Shown piece by piece: positions 57,351 through 64,000 of a stretch of DNA of 64,000 nt. This stretch comes from Pseudomonas morbosilactucae (lineage in GTDB: Bacteria > Pseudomonadota > Gammaproteobacteria > Pseudomonadales > Pseudomonadaceae). The DNA is taken from positions 95,977 to 159,976 of the forward strand of contig NZ_JALQCW010000005.1 in the NCBI RefSeq assembly GCF_023241715.1, written 5' to 3'. The first letter of the stretch is position 1; each line of letters starts with the position of its first letter. The notes under the pieces were generated by a model that saw only the letters and a program-made list of their open reading frames with translations, did not search any database and was not told where the DNA came from. Position numbers and translations under genes: made by a program.

Positions 57351-57560
57351 ATGTCTACTCGCGAGACCGGCAATGTGAAGTGGTTCAACGACGCCAAGGG
57401 TTACGGCTTCATTCAACGTGAAGGCGGGGCGGATGTCTTTGTGCACTACCGGGCGATTCGTGGCGAAGGCCATCGCTCACTGGCTGAAGGCCAGCAAGTG
57501 GAATATGCGGTGGTGACGGGGGAGAAGGGGTTGCAGGCTGAGGATGTTGTAGGTCTGTAG
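57351..57560 (+). CDS. Cold-shock domain protein (CspA family)
   Basis: 69 residues, one cold-shock domain. RNP1 is KGYGFIQ and RNP2 is [22 protein letters not shown] and [20 protein letters not shown] complete the fold. It binds single-stranded RNA and DNA and melts mRNA structure in the cytoplasm. The ATG at 57351 follows GAGGTATGG. The domain differs from the commonest Csp form by having Tyr for Phe in RNP1 and RNP2. It ends at a palindromic repeat shared with the convergent gene. Confidence 0.93.
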   Translation: MSTRETGNVKWFNDAKGYGFIQREGGADVFVHYRAIRGEGHRSLAEGQQVEYAVVTGEKGLQAEDVVGL

Positions 57561-57562
57561 GT

Positions 57563-57625
57563 GCGAGCTACAAGCTGCAAGCGGTTCAGCTTGAGACTTG
57601 CCGCTTGTAGCTTGCCGCTGCTTTT
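57563..57625. repeat. Palindromic repeat of the AGCTGCAAGC / GCTTGTAGCTT type (copy 2)
   Basis: AGCTACAAGCTGCAAGCGG and CCGCTTGTAGCTTGCCGCT are nearly exact inverses around a short loop, followed on the plus strand by TGCTTTTTAA. It lies between the stops of two convergent genes and probably works as a terminator for the cold-shock gene. Confidence 0.65.
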
Positions 57626-58002
57626 TAAGCCGTCTTCCAAGTAATTTCTTCTTCACCGTCAACGCTGATGCGAATCCAGCGGTCGGCGGTTTCTTCGCCT
57701 TCTTCCTCGACCCAGGTACCCGGTGCACAGCGCACTTCGACGTTCAGCGCAGCGAAGGCGGCGCGGGCGCAGGCGATGTCGTCGTCCCACGGGGTCTGGT
57801 CGCTTTCCAGGTACAGGCTGTTCCACTTGCCCACGGCTTTGGGCAGCCAGGTCACGGGTACGGTTCCGGCCTTGCACTTGAAGGTCTGGCCTTTCTGTAC
57901 CCAGTCGGTGCAGGGGCCCAAAGCGCTGCCGAGCCAGGCGGCGATGGCCTTGTAGTCGACGTCGGCGTCTTTCAGGTAAATCTCGATATCGGGCTGGCGC
58001 AT
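57625..58002 (-). CDS. Hypothetical protein, 125 aa
   Basis: Starts at 58002 (MRQPDIEIYLKDADVDYKAIAAWLG) with GAGGAC seven bases upstream. Small, acidic and aromatic, with blocks WLPKAVGKWNSLYLESDQTPW, CARAAFAALNVEVRC and APGTWVEEEGEETADRWIRI. No signal peptide or membrane segment. It lies downstream of rlmA in the same direction (83 bases). I recall a small hypothetical gene in the same place in P. aeruginosa. Function unknown. Confidence 0.75.
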   Translation of the reverse strand: MRQPDIEIYLKDADVDYKAIAAWLGSALGPCTDWVQKGQTFKCKAGTVPVTWLPKAVGKWNSLYLESDQTPWDDDIACARAAFAALNVEVRCAPGTWVEEEGEETADRWIRISVDGEEEITWKTA

Positions 58003-58085
58003 GGATGTCCTCACTGCCGGTCTGAAAAATCCATTCGCGGATTTATTCGGCCTCGAGCCGTTGCTCAAGGCCGTGGGTTAAAGGG

Positions 58086-58895
58086 TTATTGCAAGACGAA
58101 ATAATCGTAGCGCATGGACACAGTGACCTCGAACGGCTCGGCCTGTTCGATGACCTGGGCCCGGCGTTCGGCACTGGCGCGCCAGCCGTGGGGCGTCATC
58201 GCCAGCAGGTTGGCGCGGTCCTGCGCACTCGCCAGGCTCAGTGTGAACTCCAGGGTTTCGCTGTGTTGCAGCGCCATCCCATCGGGCACCAGGGCCAAGT
58301 GCTTGTCGTCGGTGTATTCGCGCACCTCATCGTACAGGCGCTCGCGCAGTTCCATCAGGTGGCCGCGGGTGGGGCCGACTTTCATCAGGCCGCCGCCGGG
58401 GCTGAGCAGGCGTTTGGCCTCCTGCCAGTCCAGCGGGCTGAACACGCTGGCCAGGAATTGGCAGCTGGCATCGGCCAGGGGTACCCGGGCCATGCTGGCG
58501 ATCAACCAGGTCAGCTCGGGGTTGCGGCGGCAGGCGCGCTTGATCGCTTCCCGGGAGATGTCCAGGGCGTAGCCGTCGGCACCGGGCAGGGCGTCGGCGA
58601 GCTGCGCGGTGTAGTAACCCTCGCCACAGCCGATGTCGACCCAGCGTTGCGGCGCCCGCTCAGCGGCCAGTTCGGCCAGGCGCCGGGCCACCGGGGCGTA
58701 GTGCCCGGCGTTGAGAAAGTCGCGACGAGCTTCGACCATGGCCTGGTTATCACCCGGGTCGCGGCTGTTCTTGTGCTGCACCGGCAACAGGTTCAGGTAA
58801 CCCTGGCGCGCACGATCGAAACGGTGCCCGACCGGGCAGGCCACGCCGTTGTCTACTGCGCTCAGCGGCGCATTGCAAATGGGGCAGGCGAGCAT
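58086..58895 (-). CDS. rlmA: 23S rRNA (guanine745-N1)-methyltransferase RlmA
   Basis: 269 residues, the same as E. coli RlmA. The N-terminal zinc-binding site is Cys4, Cys7, Cys20 and His24 (CPIC ... CPVGH). SAM-binding follows with WVDIGCGEGYYTAQLA and YALDISREAIKRA. A VFSPLDWQEAKRLLSPGGGL block is typical of the RlmA family. It methylates G745 of 23S rRNA. The start at 58895 overlaps the dapE stop (TGATG), which fixes it and implies coupling; longer in-frame starts would run inside dapE. Confidence 0.95.
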   Translation of the reverse strand: MLACPICNAPLSAVDNGVACPVGHRFDRARQGYLNLLPVQHKNSRDPGDNQAMVEARRDFLNAGHYAPVARRLAELAAERAPQRWVDIGCGEGYYTAQLADALPGADGYALDISREAIKRACRRNPELTWLIASMARVPLADASCQFLASVFSPLDWQEAKRLLSPGGGLMKVGPTRGHLMELRERLYDEVREYTDDKHLALVPDGMALQHSETLEFTLSLASAQDRANLLAMTPHGWRASAERRAQVIEQAEPFEVTVSMRYDYFVLQ

Positions 58896-60046
58896 CAGGC
58901 GAGCAACTTGATCAGGGTCTGGTAGTAGATTTCGGTCAGCACGTCGAGGTCGCTGGCCAAGACCCGCTCGTTGACCTGGTGAATGGTGGCGTTGACCGGG
59001 CCCAGCTCGACCACCTGGGTGCCCAGGGTGGCGATAAAGCGCCCGTCGGAAGTGCCGCCACTGGTGGACGCCTTGGTTTCGCGGCCGGTGATGGCCTTGA
59101 TGCTCGCCGACACCGCGTCCAGCAGGGCGCCGGGTTCGGTGAGGAACGGCAGGCCGGACAGTGCCCATTCCACGTGCCAGTCCAGGCCGTGCTTGTCGAG
59201 AATCGCCGCCACGCGCTGTTGCAGGCCTTCCACGGTGGATTCGGTGGAGAAGCGGAAGTTGAACAGGGCCACCAGCTCGCCAGGGATCACGTTGGTGGCG
59301 CCGGTGCCGGAGTTGAGGTTGGAGATCTGGAAGCTGGTGGGCGGGAAGAAGGCGTTGCCGTCGTCCCAATGCTCGGCGGCCAGCTCAGCCAAGGCCACGG
59401 CAGCCAGGTGGATCGGGTTCTTCGCCAGGTGCGGGTAGGCCACGTGGCCTTGTACGCCGCGTACCGTGAGCTTGGCACCGAGGGAGCCGCGACGGCCGTT
59501 CTTCACCACGTCGCCCACCAGGCTGGTGCTCGAAGGCTCGCCGACGATGCACCAGTCCAGGCGCTCTTTGCGGGCGGCCAGGCGTTCGACCACGGCTTTG
59601 GTGCCGTGGTGGGCCGGGCCTTCTTCGTCGCTGGTGATCAGGAAGGCCACCGAGCCCTTGTGGCCCGGGTAGTCGCCGACAAAACGCTCAGCGGCCACCA
59701 GCATGGCGGCCAGGCTGCCTTTCATGTCGGCCGCGCCACGGCCGCAGAGCATGCCGTGTTCGTCGATCAGCGCGTCGAACGGGTCGTTCTGCCAGGCCTG
59801 CACCGGGCCGGTAGGGACCACATCGGTGTGGCCGGCGAAGCACAGCACCGGGCCTTCGTGGCGGCCGTGGGTGGCCCAGAAGTTATCCACATCCTCGATG
59901 CGCATCGGCTCCAGCTTGAAGCCGGCATCGCCCAGGCGCTGCATCATCAGCTTCTGGCAATCGGCGTCGACCGGCGTCACCGACGGGCGGCGGATCAGAT
60001 CACAGGCAAGTTGCAGGGTCGGCGAAAGGTCGGCGTGGGCCGTCAT
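58895..60046 (-). CDS. dapE: Succinyl-diaminopimelate desuccinylase
   Basis: 383 residues, M20 metallopeptidase family. Metal ligands and active-site residues are visible in [13 protein letters not shown] (His, Asp), [14 protein letters not shown] (Asp), [11 protein letters not shown] (Glu-Glu) and the C-terminal [11 protein letters not shown] (His). The dimerisation domain lies at about residues 180-290 ([23 protein letters not shown]). It makes LL-diaminopimelate for lysine and peptidoglycan. It is followed by overlapping rlmA. A REPIN-like element lies upstream. Confidence 0.97.
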   Translation of the reverse strand: MTAHADLSPTLQLACDLIRRPSVTPVDADCQKLMMQRLGDAGFKLEPMRIEDVDNFWATHGRHEGPVLCFAGHTDVVPTGPVQAWQNDPFDALIDEHGMLCGRGAADMKGSLAAMLVAAERFVGDYPGHKGSVAFLITSDEEGPAHHGTKAVVERLAARKERLDWCIVGEPSSTSLVGDVVKNGRRGSLGAKLTVRGVQGHVAYPHLAKNPIHLAAVALAELAAEHWDDGNAFFPPTSFQISNLNSGTGATNVIPGELVALFNFRFSTESTVEGLQQRVAAILDKHGLDWHVEWALSGLPFLTEPGALLDAVSASIKAITGRETKASTSGGTSDGRFIATLGTQVVELGPVNATIHQVNERVLASDLDVLTEIYYQTLIKLLA

Positions 60047-60070
60047 GGGGAACTCCGGTGCAAGGCATTG

Positions 60071-60146
60071 TGTAGGAGCCGGCTGGCCGGCGCGGAACGA
60101 GAACGCGGTGCGTATGAAAACATCGCTGGCAAGCCAGCTCCTACAG
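60071..60146. repeat. REPIN-like element upstream of dapE
   Basis: TGTAGGAGCCGGCTGGCCGGCG at the left and, inverted, ATCGCTGGCAAGCCAGCTCCTACA at the right enclose a spacer of about 30 bases. The outer TGTAGGAGC / GCTCCTACA ends are exact inverses. Confidence 0.8.
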
Positions 60147-60180
60147 GGTTGGGCAGGGCGCGCAAAATGGCGGATATCTT

Positions 60181-60210
60181 AAAGCAAAACGCGGCCAGAG
60201 GCCGCCGTTT
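60181..60210 (-). terminator. Rho-independent terminator of ndvB
   Basis: Read on the minus strand, AAACG-GCGGCC, loop TCT and GGCCGC-GTTT form a ten-pair stem with one bulge, followed by TTTGCTTT. It lies 17 bases after the ndvB stop. Confidence 0.75.
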
Positions 60211-60226
60211 AGTAGGTGCAAGCGAT

Positions 60227-62818
60227 TTAGACGGCCGGTGCCTCTTCTGTTTCTGCTGCCGGTTTGGGCAGCGAGGACAGGAACGCCATGATCAGTGCAG
60301 CCAGATAGGGCAGCGACTGCACCAGGAGCATGGTCACCCAGAAACGCATGTCGTTGCTCGGCAGGCCCTGGACCAGGAAGATCCCCAAGGCCGCGCCCCA
60401 CAACAGCAGCATGATGAACAACTCTTCCCGGGCTTCCGAAATCGCCACCCAGAAGCCGTGGTTATCGGCATTCTTCGGCGTCCGGAAGAACGGAATGCTG
60501 CTGGTGAAGAACCCGTACAACACCGCTTTGGCAATGGTGTGGGACAACGCCAGGCCGGCCAGGGCCGCGCAGAACGCATCGGTCAGGTTCACCCCCACCG
60601 CGCGACGGTAGAGGAAGATGATCTTGCCGACCTTGAACACGAACAGCGCCAACGGCGGGATTGCGAAGATCAGCAGCGGCGGATCGACCCGTTGCGGCAC
60701 GATGATCATCGCCGCCGACCACAGCAGGGCGCCGACGGTGAAGAAGATGTTCATGCCATCGGCCACCCACGGCAGCCAGCCCGCGAGGAAGTGATAGCGC
60801 TGGCCACGGGTCAGCTCGGTGTCCTTGCCGCGCAGCAGGCTGGCGGTGTGACGCTTGATGATCTGAATCGCCCCGTAGGCCCAGCGGAAGCGCTGTTTCT
60901 TGAAGTCGATAAAGGTATCGGGCATCAGGCCCTTGCCGTAGCTGGTGTGGTAGTACGCCGCCGACAGGCCTTTCTCGAACACCCGCAGGCCCAGTTCGGC
61001 GTCTTCACAGATGCACCAGTCGGCCCAGCCCAGCTCTTCGAGCACCGAACGCCGGGTCATGGTCATGGTGCCGTGCTGGATGATCGCGTCACGGTCGTTA
61101 CGGGTGACCATGCCGATGTGGAAGAAGCCTTTGTATTCCGCGTAGCAGAGCTTCTTGAAGGTGCTTTCGTTCTGGTCGCGATAGTCCTGTGGCGACTGCA
61201 CCACGGCGATTTTCGGGTCGGCGAAGTGCGGCACCATGTGCTTGAGCCAGTTCGGCTCGACGCAATAGTCGGAGTCGATCACCGCAATCACTTCGGCGTC
61301 TTTGGCGGTGTGCGGGATCAGGTAGTTCAGCGCACCGCCCTTGAAGCCGGCGAGGGGCGCGACGTGGAAGAACTTGAAGCGCGGGCCGAGGGTTTCGCAA
61401 TAGGCCTGCACCGGTTCCCACACCGCTGGGTCCTTGGTGTTGTTGTCGATGATCAGGACTTCGAAGTCCGGATAGTCGAGGTTGGCCAGGGCGTTGAGGG
61501 TCTGTTTGACCATCTCCGGCGGCTCGTTGTAGCAGGGCACGTGGATCGAGACTTTCGGCCGGTAATCGGATTCACCTTCCACCGGCAGGAATTCACGCCG
61601 GCGTTTGTGGGTCCAGACCGCCTCCGCCAGTTCGTGGGCTTCGGTCAGCAAGACGATAAACACCCCGAGGGCGCCGAGGGCCAGCAGGAAGCCCACCGTC
61701 AGGCTGAACCAGGTGCTGTATTGCTGGCTGTAGTCGTAGCCGATCCACACCAGCACCGACCCGCACAGGAAGGCGATAAAGGTCAGGAAGGTGCGGCCAC
61801 GCTGGCGCAGGGCCGAGCCGTCGATCATTAGCAGGGTCAGGGACAGCAACGCCAGGACCACCGAGCCGATGGCCAGGACCCGCCATTGCGGAATCGCCAC
61901 CACCGGGCCTTCAAAGTTGAATTTCTGCTGGCGCGCAGCGTTGTACACGCCCCAGTAGGCGCCCACGGAACCTTCGTCGCTGGCCTTCCACGGCTGGTCG
62001 AAGGCTTCGATGACGAAGTAGTTGTAACCCTGGCGGTTGAGCTTGTTGACCAGGGTACGCAAGTAGATCGCCTGGTCTGCCGGGCTGGCGTCAGCGCCAC
62101 CGCGCATACGACCGTTGCTCGGCCAGCCCACTTCGGAAAGCAGCAGGGGCTTTTTCGGGAACAGTTTTTTCAGGTCGCGGGCGCGGTCGAGGACGAATTG
62201 CCCGGCCTTGTCCACCGGGATGAACTCCCAGTACGGCAGGACGTGCGCGGCGATCAGGTCGACGTGGTTGGCCAGTTCCGGGTGTTCTTCCCAGACGTGC
62301 CACTGTTCCGAGGTGGTCACCGGCACTTTCACCGCCGCGCGAACCCGGTCGAGCAGCACCGACAGTTGGTCGGCGGTGATTTCCTTGCGGAAGATCGCTT
62401 CGTTACCCACCACGACTCGCACGACACTGCGGGAGCTGTTGGCGATCTCGATGGCGCGGGTGATTTCCCGCTCGTTGCGCTCCAGGTCCGGGCTGATCCA
62501 GATGCCCAGGGTCACTCGCAGGCCGAACTCTTCGGCGAGCTTGGGGATGTTCTCCAGGCTGCCGTCGACCGAGTAGGTGCGGATGTTATCCGTCAGCTTG
62601 CTCATGATCTCCAGGTCGCGACGCATCTCATCGTCCGACGGGTACTGGTTTTTCTGCGGGAACTGGCCTTGCTGGAAAGGCGAGTAGGAAAAACCGGAGA
62701 TCTGTTCAGGCCAGTTCGGGGCCGAAACCGGGCGATTGATCAGCGCCCAGAAACCGGTGAACAGTGCGGCAATGGCCAGCACTATCACCAGATTGAGTCC
62801 AAATTTACGCGATGACAT
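60227..62818 (-). CDS. ndvB: Beta-(1,3)-glucan synthase, GH17-GT2 fusion (NdvB type)
   Basis: 863 residues. TM1 (LNLVIVLAIAALFTGFWALI) leads into a periplasmic GH17 domain: FSYSPFQQGQFP, proton donor Glu140 in VVGNEAIF and nucleophile Glu229 in LLSEVGWPSNG. Several membrane segments follow, then a cytoplasmic GT2 glycosyltransferase with VPCYNEPPEMV, IDSDYCVEP (DxD), ICEDAELGLR and QRFRW near 641-645, and more C-terminal membrane segments. Such proteins make cyclic or periplasmic beta-1,3-glucans; in P. aeruginosa ndvB is tied to biofilm antibiotic tolerance. I start at ATG 62818; a TTG 18 codons upstream is less likely. It has its own terminator. Confidence 0.93.
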   Translation of the reverse strand: MSSRKFGLNLVIVLAIAALFTGFWALINRPVSAPNWPEQISGFSYSPFQQGQFPQKNQYPSDDEMRRDLEIMSKLTDNIRTYSVDGSLENIPKLAEEFGLRVTLGIWISPDLERNEREITRAIEIANSSRSVVRVVVGNEAIFRKEITADQLSVLLDRVRAAVKVPVTTSEQWHVWEEHPELANHVDLIAAHVLPYWEFIPVDKAGQFVLDRARDLKKLFPKKPLLLSEVGWPSNGRMRGGADASPADQAIYLRTLVNKLNRQGYNYFVIEAFDQPWKASDEGSVGAYWGVYNAARQQKFNFEGPVVAIPQWRVLAIGSVVLALLSLTLLMIDGSALRQRGRTFLTFIAFLCGSVLVWIGYDYSQQYSTWFSLTVGFLLALGALGVFIVLLTEAHELAEAVWTHKRRREFLPVEGESDYRPKVSIHVPCYNEPPEMVKQTLNALANLDYPDFEVLIIDNNTKDPAVWEPVQAYCETLGPRFKFFHVAPLAGFKGGALNYLIPHTAKDAEVIAVIDSDYCVEPNWLKHMVPHFADPKIAVVQSPQDYRDQNESTFKKLCYAEYKGFFHIGMVTRNDRDAIIQHGTMTMTRRSVLEELGWADWCICEDAELGLRVFEKGLSAAYYHTSYGKGLMPDTFIDFKKQRFRWAYGAIQIIKRHTASLLRGKDTELTRGQRYHFLAGWLPWVADGMNIFFTVGALLWSAAMIIVPQRVDPPLLIFAIPPLALFVFKVGKIIFLYRRAVGVNLTDAFCAALAGLALSHTIAKAVLYGFFTSSIPFFRTPKNADNHGFWVAISEAREELFIMLLLWGAALGIFLVQGLPSNDMRFWVTMLLVQSLPYLAALIMAFLSSLPKPAAETEEAPAV

Positions 62819-62959
62819 AGCTATTTCGGGTTCCAAAAGGTGTGGAACGAGGGGAGGGTTGGCAGGCGCCAAACGGCGGGCATCCTACACCGGCCCTCAA
62901 CTGAGCGTACAGCGCAGAGGAAAACCAGACCTTGGGCACTGCATTTGAACTTAAGTTCT

Positions 62960-62995
62960 TAACTTGTAGCTTGTCGCTTAAAACTTGTCGTTGCG
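62960..62995. repeat. Half copy of the AGCTTGTAGCTTG repeat family (copy 3)
   Basis: AACTTGTAGCTTGTCGCTTAAAACTTGTCGTTGCG shares the words TTGTAGCTTG and CTTGTCGCTT with the two longer copies at 17.6 and 57.6 kb but lacks the inverted partner. It ends just before the tcdA -10 element. Confidence 0.45.
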
Positions 62996-63001
62996 AAGCC
63001 C

Positions 63002-63007
63002 TATAAT
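63002..63007 (+). promoter_or_regulatory. Perfect -10 element upstream of tcdA
   Basis: TATAAT lies 26 bases before the start codon. With an 18-base spacer the -35 would be TTAAAA (62978-62983), a poor hexamer that falls inside the half-copy repeat. Confidence 0.45.
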
Positions 63008-63033
63008 GCGCGCCGGTTTTTGGGGTAATGGTC

Positions 63034-63846
63034 ATGAGTACAGAAGATCCGCGGTTTGCTGGTGTCGCCCGTTTGTATGGCATTGAGGGCCTGGAGCGGC
63101 TGCGCGCGGCCCATGTGGCGATCGTCGGGGTCGGTGGCGTCGGTTCCTGGGCGGCGGAAGCCATCGCCCGTTGCGGTGTCGGCGAGATCTCGCTGTTCGA
63201 CCTGGACGACGTGTGTGTGAGCAACAGCAACCGCCAACTGCATGCCCTGGACAGCACCGTGGGCCGGGCCAAGGTCGAGGTCATGGCCGAACGCCTGCGG
63301 GGCATCAACCCGGATTGTCGGGTGCACGCGGTGGCGGATTTCGTGACCCGCGAGACCATGGCCGAGTACGTCACGCCGAACATCGATTGCGTGATCGACT
63401 GCATCGACAGCGTGAATGCCAAGGCGGCGCTGATCGCCTGGTGCAAGCGCCGCAAGATCCAGATCATCACCACCGGCGGTGCGGGCGGGCAGATCGACCC
63501 GACCTTGATCCAGGTCTGCGACTTGAACCGCACCTTCAACGATCCGCTGGCCTCCAAGGTGCGCTCGACTTTGCGTCGCGACTACGGTTTTTCACGCACC
63601 GTGACCCGTCATTACAGCGTGCCTTGTGTGTTTTCCACCGAGCAACTGCGCTACCCGAAGCCGGACGGCAGCATTTGCCTGCAGAAGAGTTTTGTCGGCG
63701 ACGGCGTGAAGCTGGACTGCGCCGGCGGTTTTGGCGCAGTGATGATGGTGACGGCGACCTTCGGCATGGTGGCGGCCACCAAGGCTGTGGATAAAATCGT
63801 CGCCGGCGTGCGCCGCCCCGCCGAACGCAGCAAACCCGCCGCCTAA
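63034..63846 (+). CDS. tcdA: tRNA threonylcarbamoyladenosine dehydratase TcdA
   Basis: 270 residues from ATG 63034, chosen because GGGG lies eight bases upstream; an ATG two codons earlier is too close to that site. E1-like/ThiF fold: the nucleotide-binding VGVGGVGSWAAEAIARCGVG, DLDDVCVSNSNRQLHA and IDCIDSVNAKAALI. The product cyclises the t6A side chain of tRNA to ct6A in an ATP-dependent dehydration, together with the CsdA/CsdE sulfur-transfer pair in E. coli. No csdA or csdE is next to it. Its function follows that of TsaB, also in this window. Confidence 0.94.
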   Translation: MSTEDPRFAGVARLYGIEGLERLRAAHVAIVGVGGVGSWAAEAIARCGVGEISLFDLDDVCVSNSNRQLHALDSTVGRAKVEVMAERLRGINPDCRVHAVADFVTRETMAEYVTPNIDCVIDCIDSVNAKAALIAWCKRRKIQIITTGGAGGQIDPTLIQVCDLNRTFNDPLASKVRSTLRRDYGFSRTVTRHYSVPCVFSTEQLRYPKPDGSICLQKSFVGDGVKLDCAGGFGAVMMVTATFGMVAATKAVDKIVAGVRRPAERSKPAA

Positions 63847-63867
63847 ATACATTGTTCGCATAACTTG

Positions 63868-64000
63868 GTAGGAGCTGGCTCGCCAGCGATGACGCCCGCA
63901 AGAGCGACGCAAACTCAAAGTCTGATCGCCGGCAAGCCGGCCCCCACGGCTAGAACGGCCAACGTGTTTGTAGGAGCTGGCTCGCCAGCGCATTACGCCC
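63868..64000. repeat. Cluster of three REP sequences at the window end
   Basis: GGTAGGAGCTGGCTCGCCAGCG (63868-63889), an inverted GATCGCCGGCAAGCCGGCCCCC (63924-63945) and TGTAGGAGCTGGCTCGCCAGCG (63969-63990). The first and third are nearly identical (GCTGG-CTC-GCCAGC variant) and the middle one is of the CCGGC variant. The cluster may continue beyond the window. Confidence 0.8.

Noticed and set aside
58979..61831. A 950-codon plus-strand frame across dapE, a REPIN and ndvB
   Set aside because: It runs antisense to two clear genes and straight through an intergenic REPIN and a terminator. Long antisense frames are common in high-GC genomes.

Overview
The window reads as a chromosomal segment of a Pseudomonas of the P. 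fluorescens group. The evidence is GC-rich coding sequence with strong G/C third-position bias, a complete wspABCDEFR chemosensory operon with a WspR-type GGEEF cyclase, a mexL-mexJ-mexK-type efflux locus, an ndvB-type glucan synthase, and short palindromes of the GTAGGAGC-GGCTTGCCGGCG type that fluorescent pseudomonads scatter between genes. From memory, the order wsp-prfB-lysS-tetR ... lptF ... ppc-adk-tsaB ... mexLJK ... plsB matches P. aeruginosa PAO1. The block csp-rlmA-dapE-ndvB also matches PAO1, but from another part of that genome. There is no tRNA, rRNA, CRISPR array, insertion sequence or prophage. No stretch of 300 bases or more lacks a gene.

Layout. 0-5.8 kb: end of a phospholipase-D-like gene, a membrane-anchored helical-repeat protein, yaeQ, recJ and an Old Yellow Enzyme. 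5.9-10.2 kb: opgD, then a small accessory cluster of envelope proteins (a frameshifted Sel1-type gene, a Cys-containing secreted protein and two tandem paralogous membrane proteins). 10.3-20.2 kb: a polyamine/GABA-type catabolic cluster on the minus strand (LysR regulator, aldehyde dehydrogenase, ydcS-T-U-V, patD, APC permease) with the same ydcSTUV-patD order as in E. coli. 20.4-21.1 kb: a DUF533/TerB-like protein. 21.3-29.9 kb: wspABCDEFR, with the first six genes joined by start/stop overlaps. 30.7-37.4 kb: prfB with its programmed +1 frameshift, lysS, a TetR regulator, two lipoproteins, a QEGLA/MATCAP-family putative metallopeptidase and a small membrane protein. 37.5-39.4 kb: an LptF-like OmpA lipoprotein, a DUF4398 lipoprotein and a small hypothetical. 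39.6-48.4 kb: ppc, adk, tsaB, DUF72, a PEP-mutase-family protein, an extensin-family protein, a protein with two 45-residue repeats and rsmJ. 48.4-53.3 kb: mexL/mexJ/mexK. 53.4-57.1 kb: DUF4197, a YbaY-like lipoprotein and plsB. 57.3-64 kb: a cold-shock protein, a hypothetical, rlmA-dapE, ndvB and tcdA, ending in a cluster of REP sequences.

How the genes work together. Wsp senses surface contact and drives c-di-GMP synthesis. OpgD and NdvB both make periplasmic glucans. The 10-20 kb cluster imports and oxidises polyamine-derived compounds. prfB, lysS, rsmJ, rlmA, tsaB and tcdA serve translation and RNA modification. MexJK is an RND pump next to its likely repressor. I found no multi-gene system that I can firmly call undescribed. 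The best candidates for a second look are the 7.7-10.2 kb envelope cassette, the 45-residue repeat protein at 46.9 kb, and several unexplained palindromes and repeats between genes.
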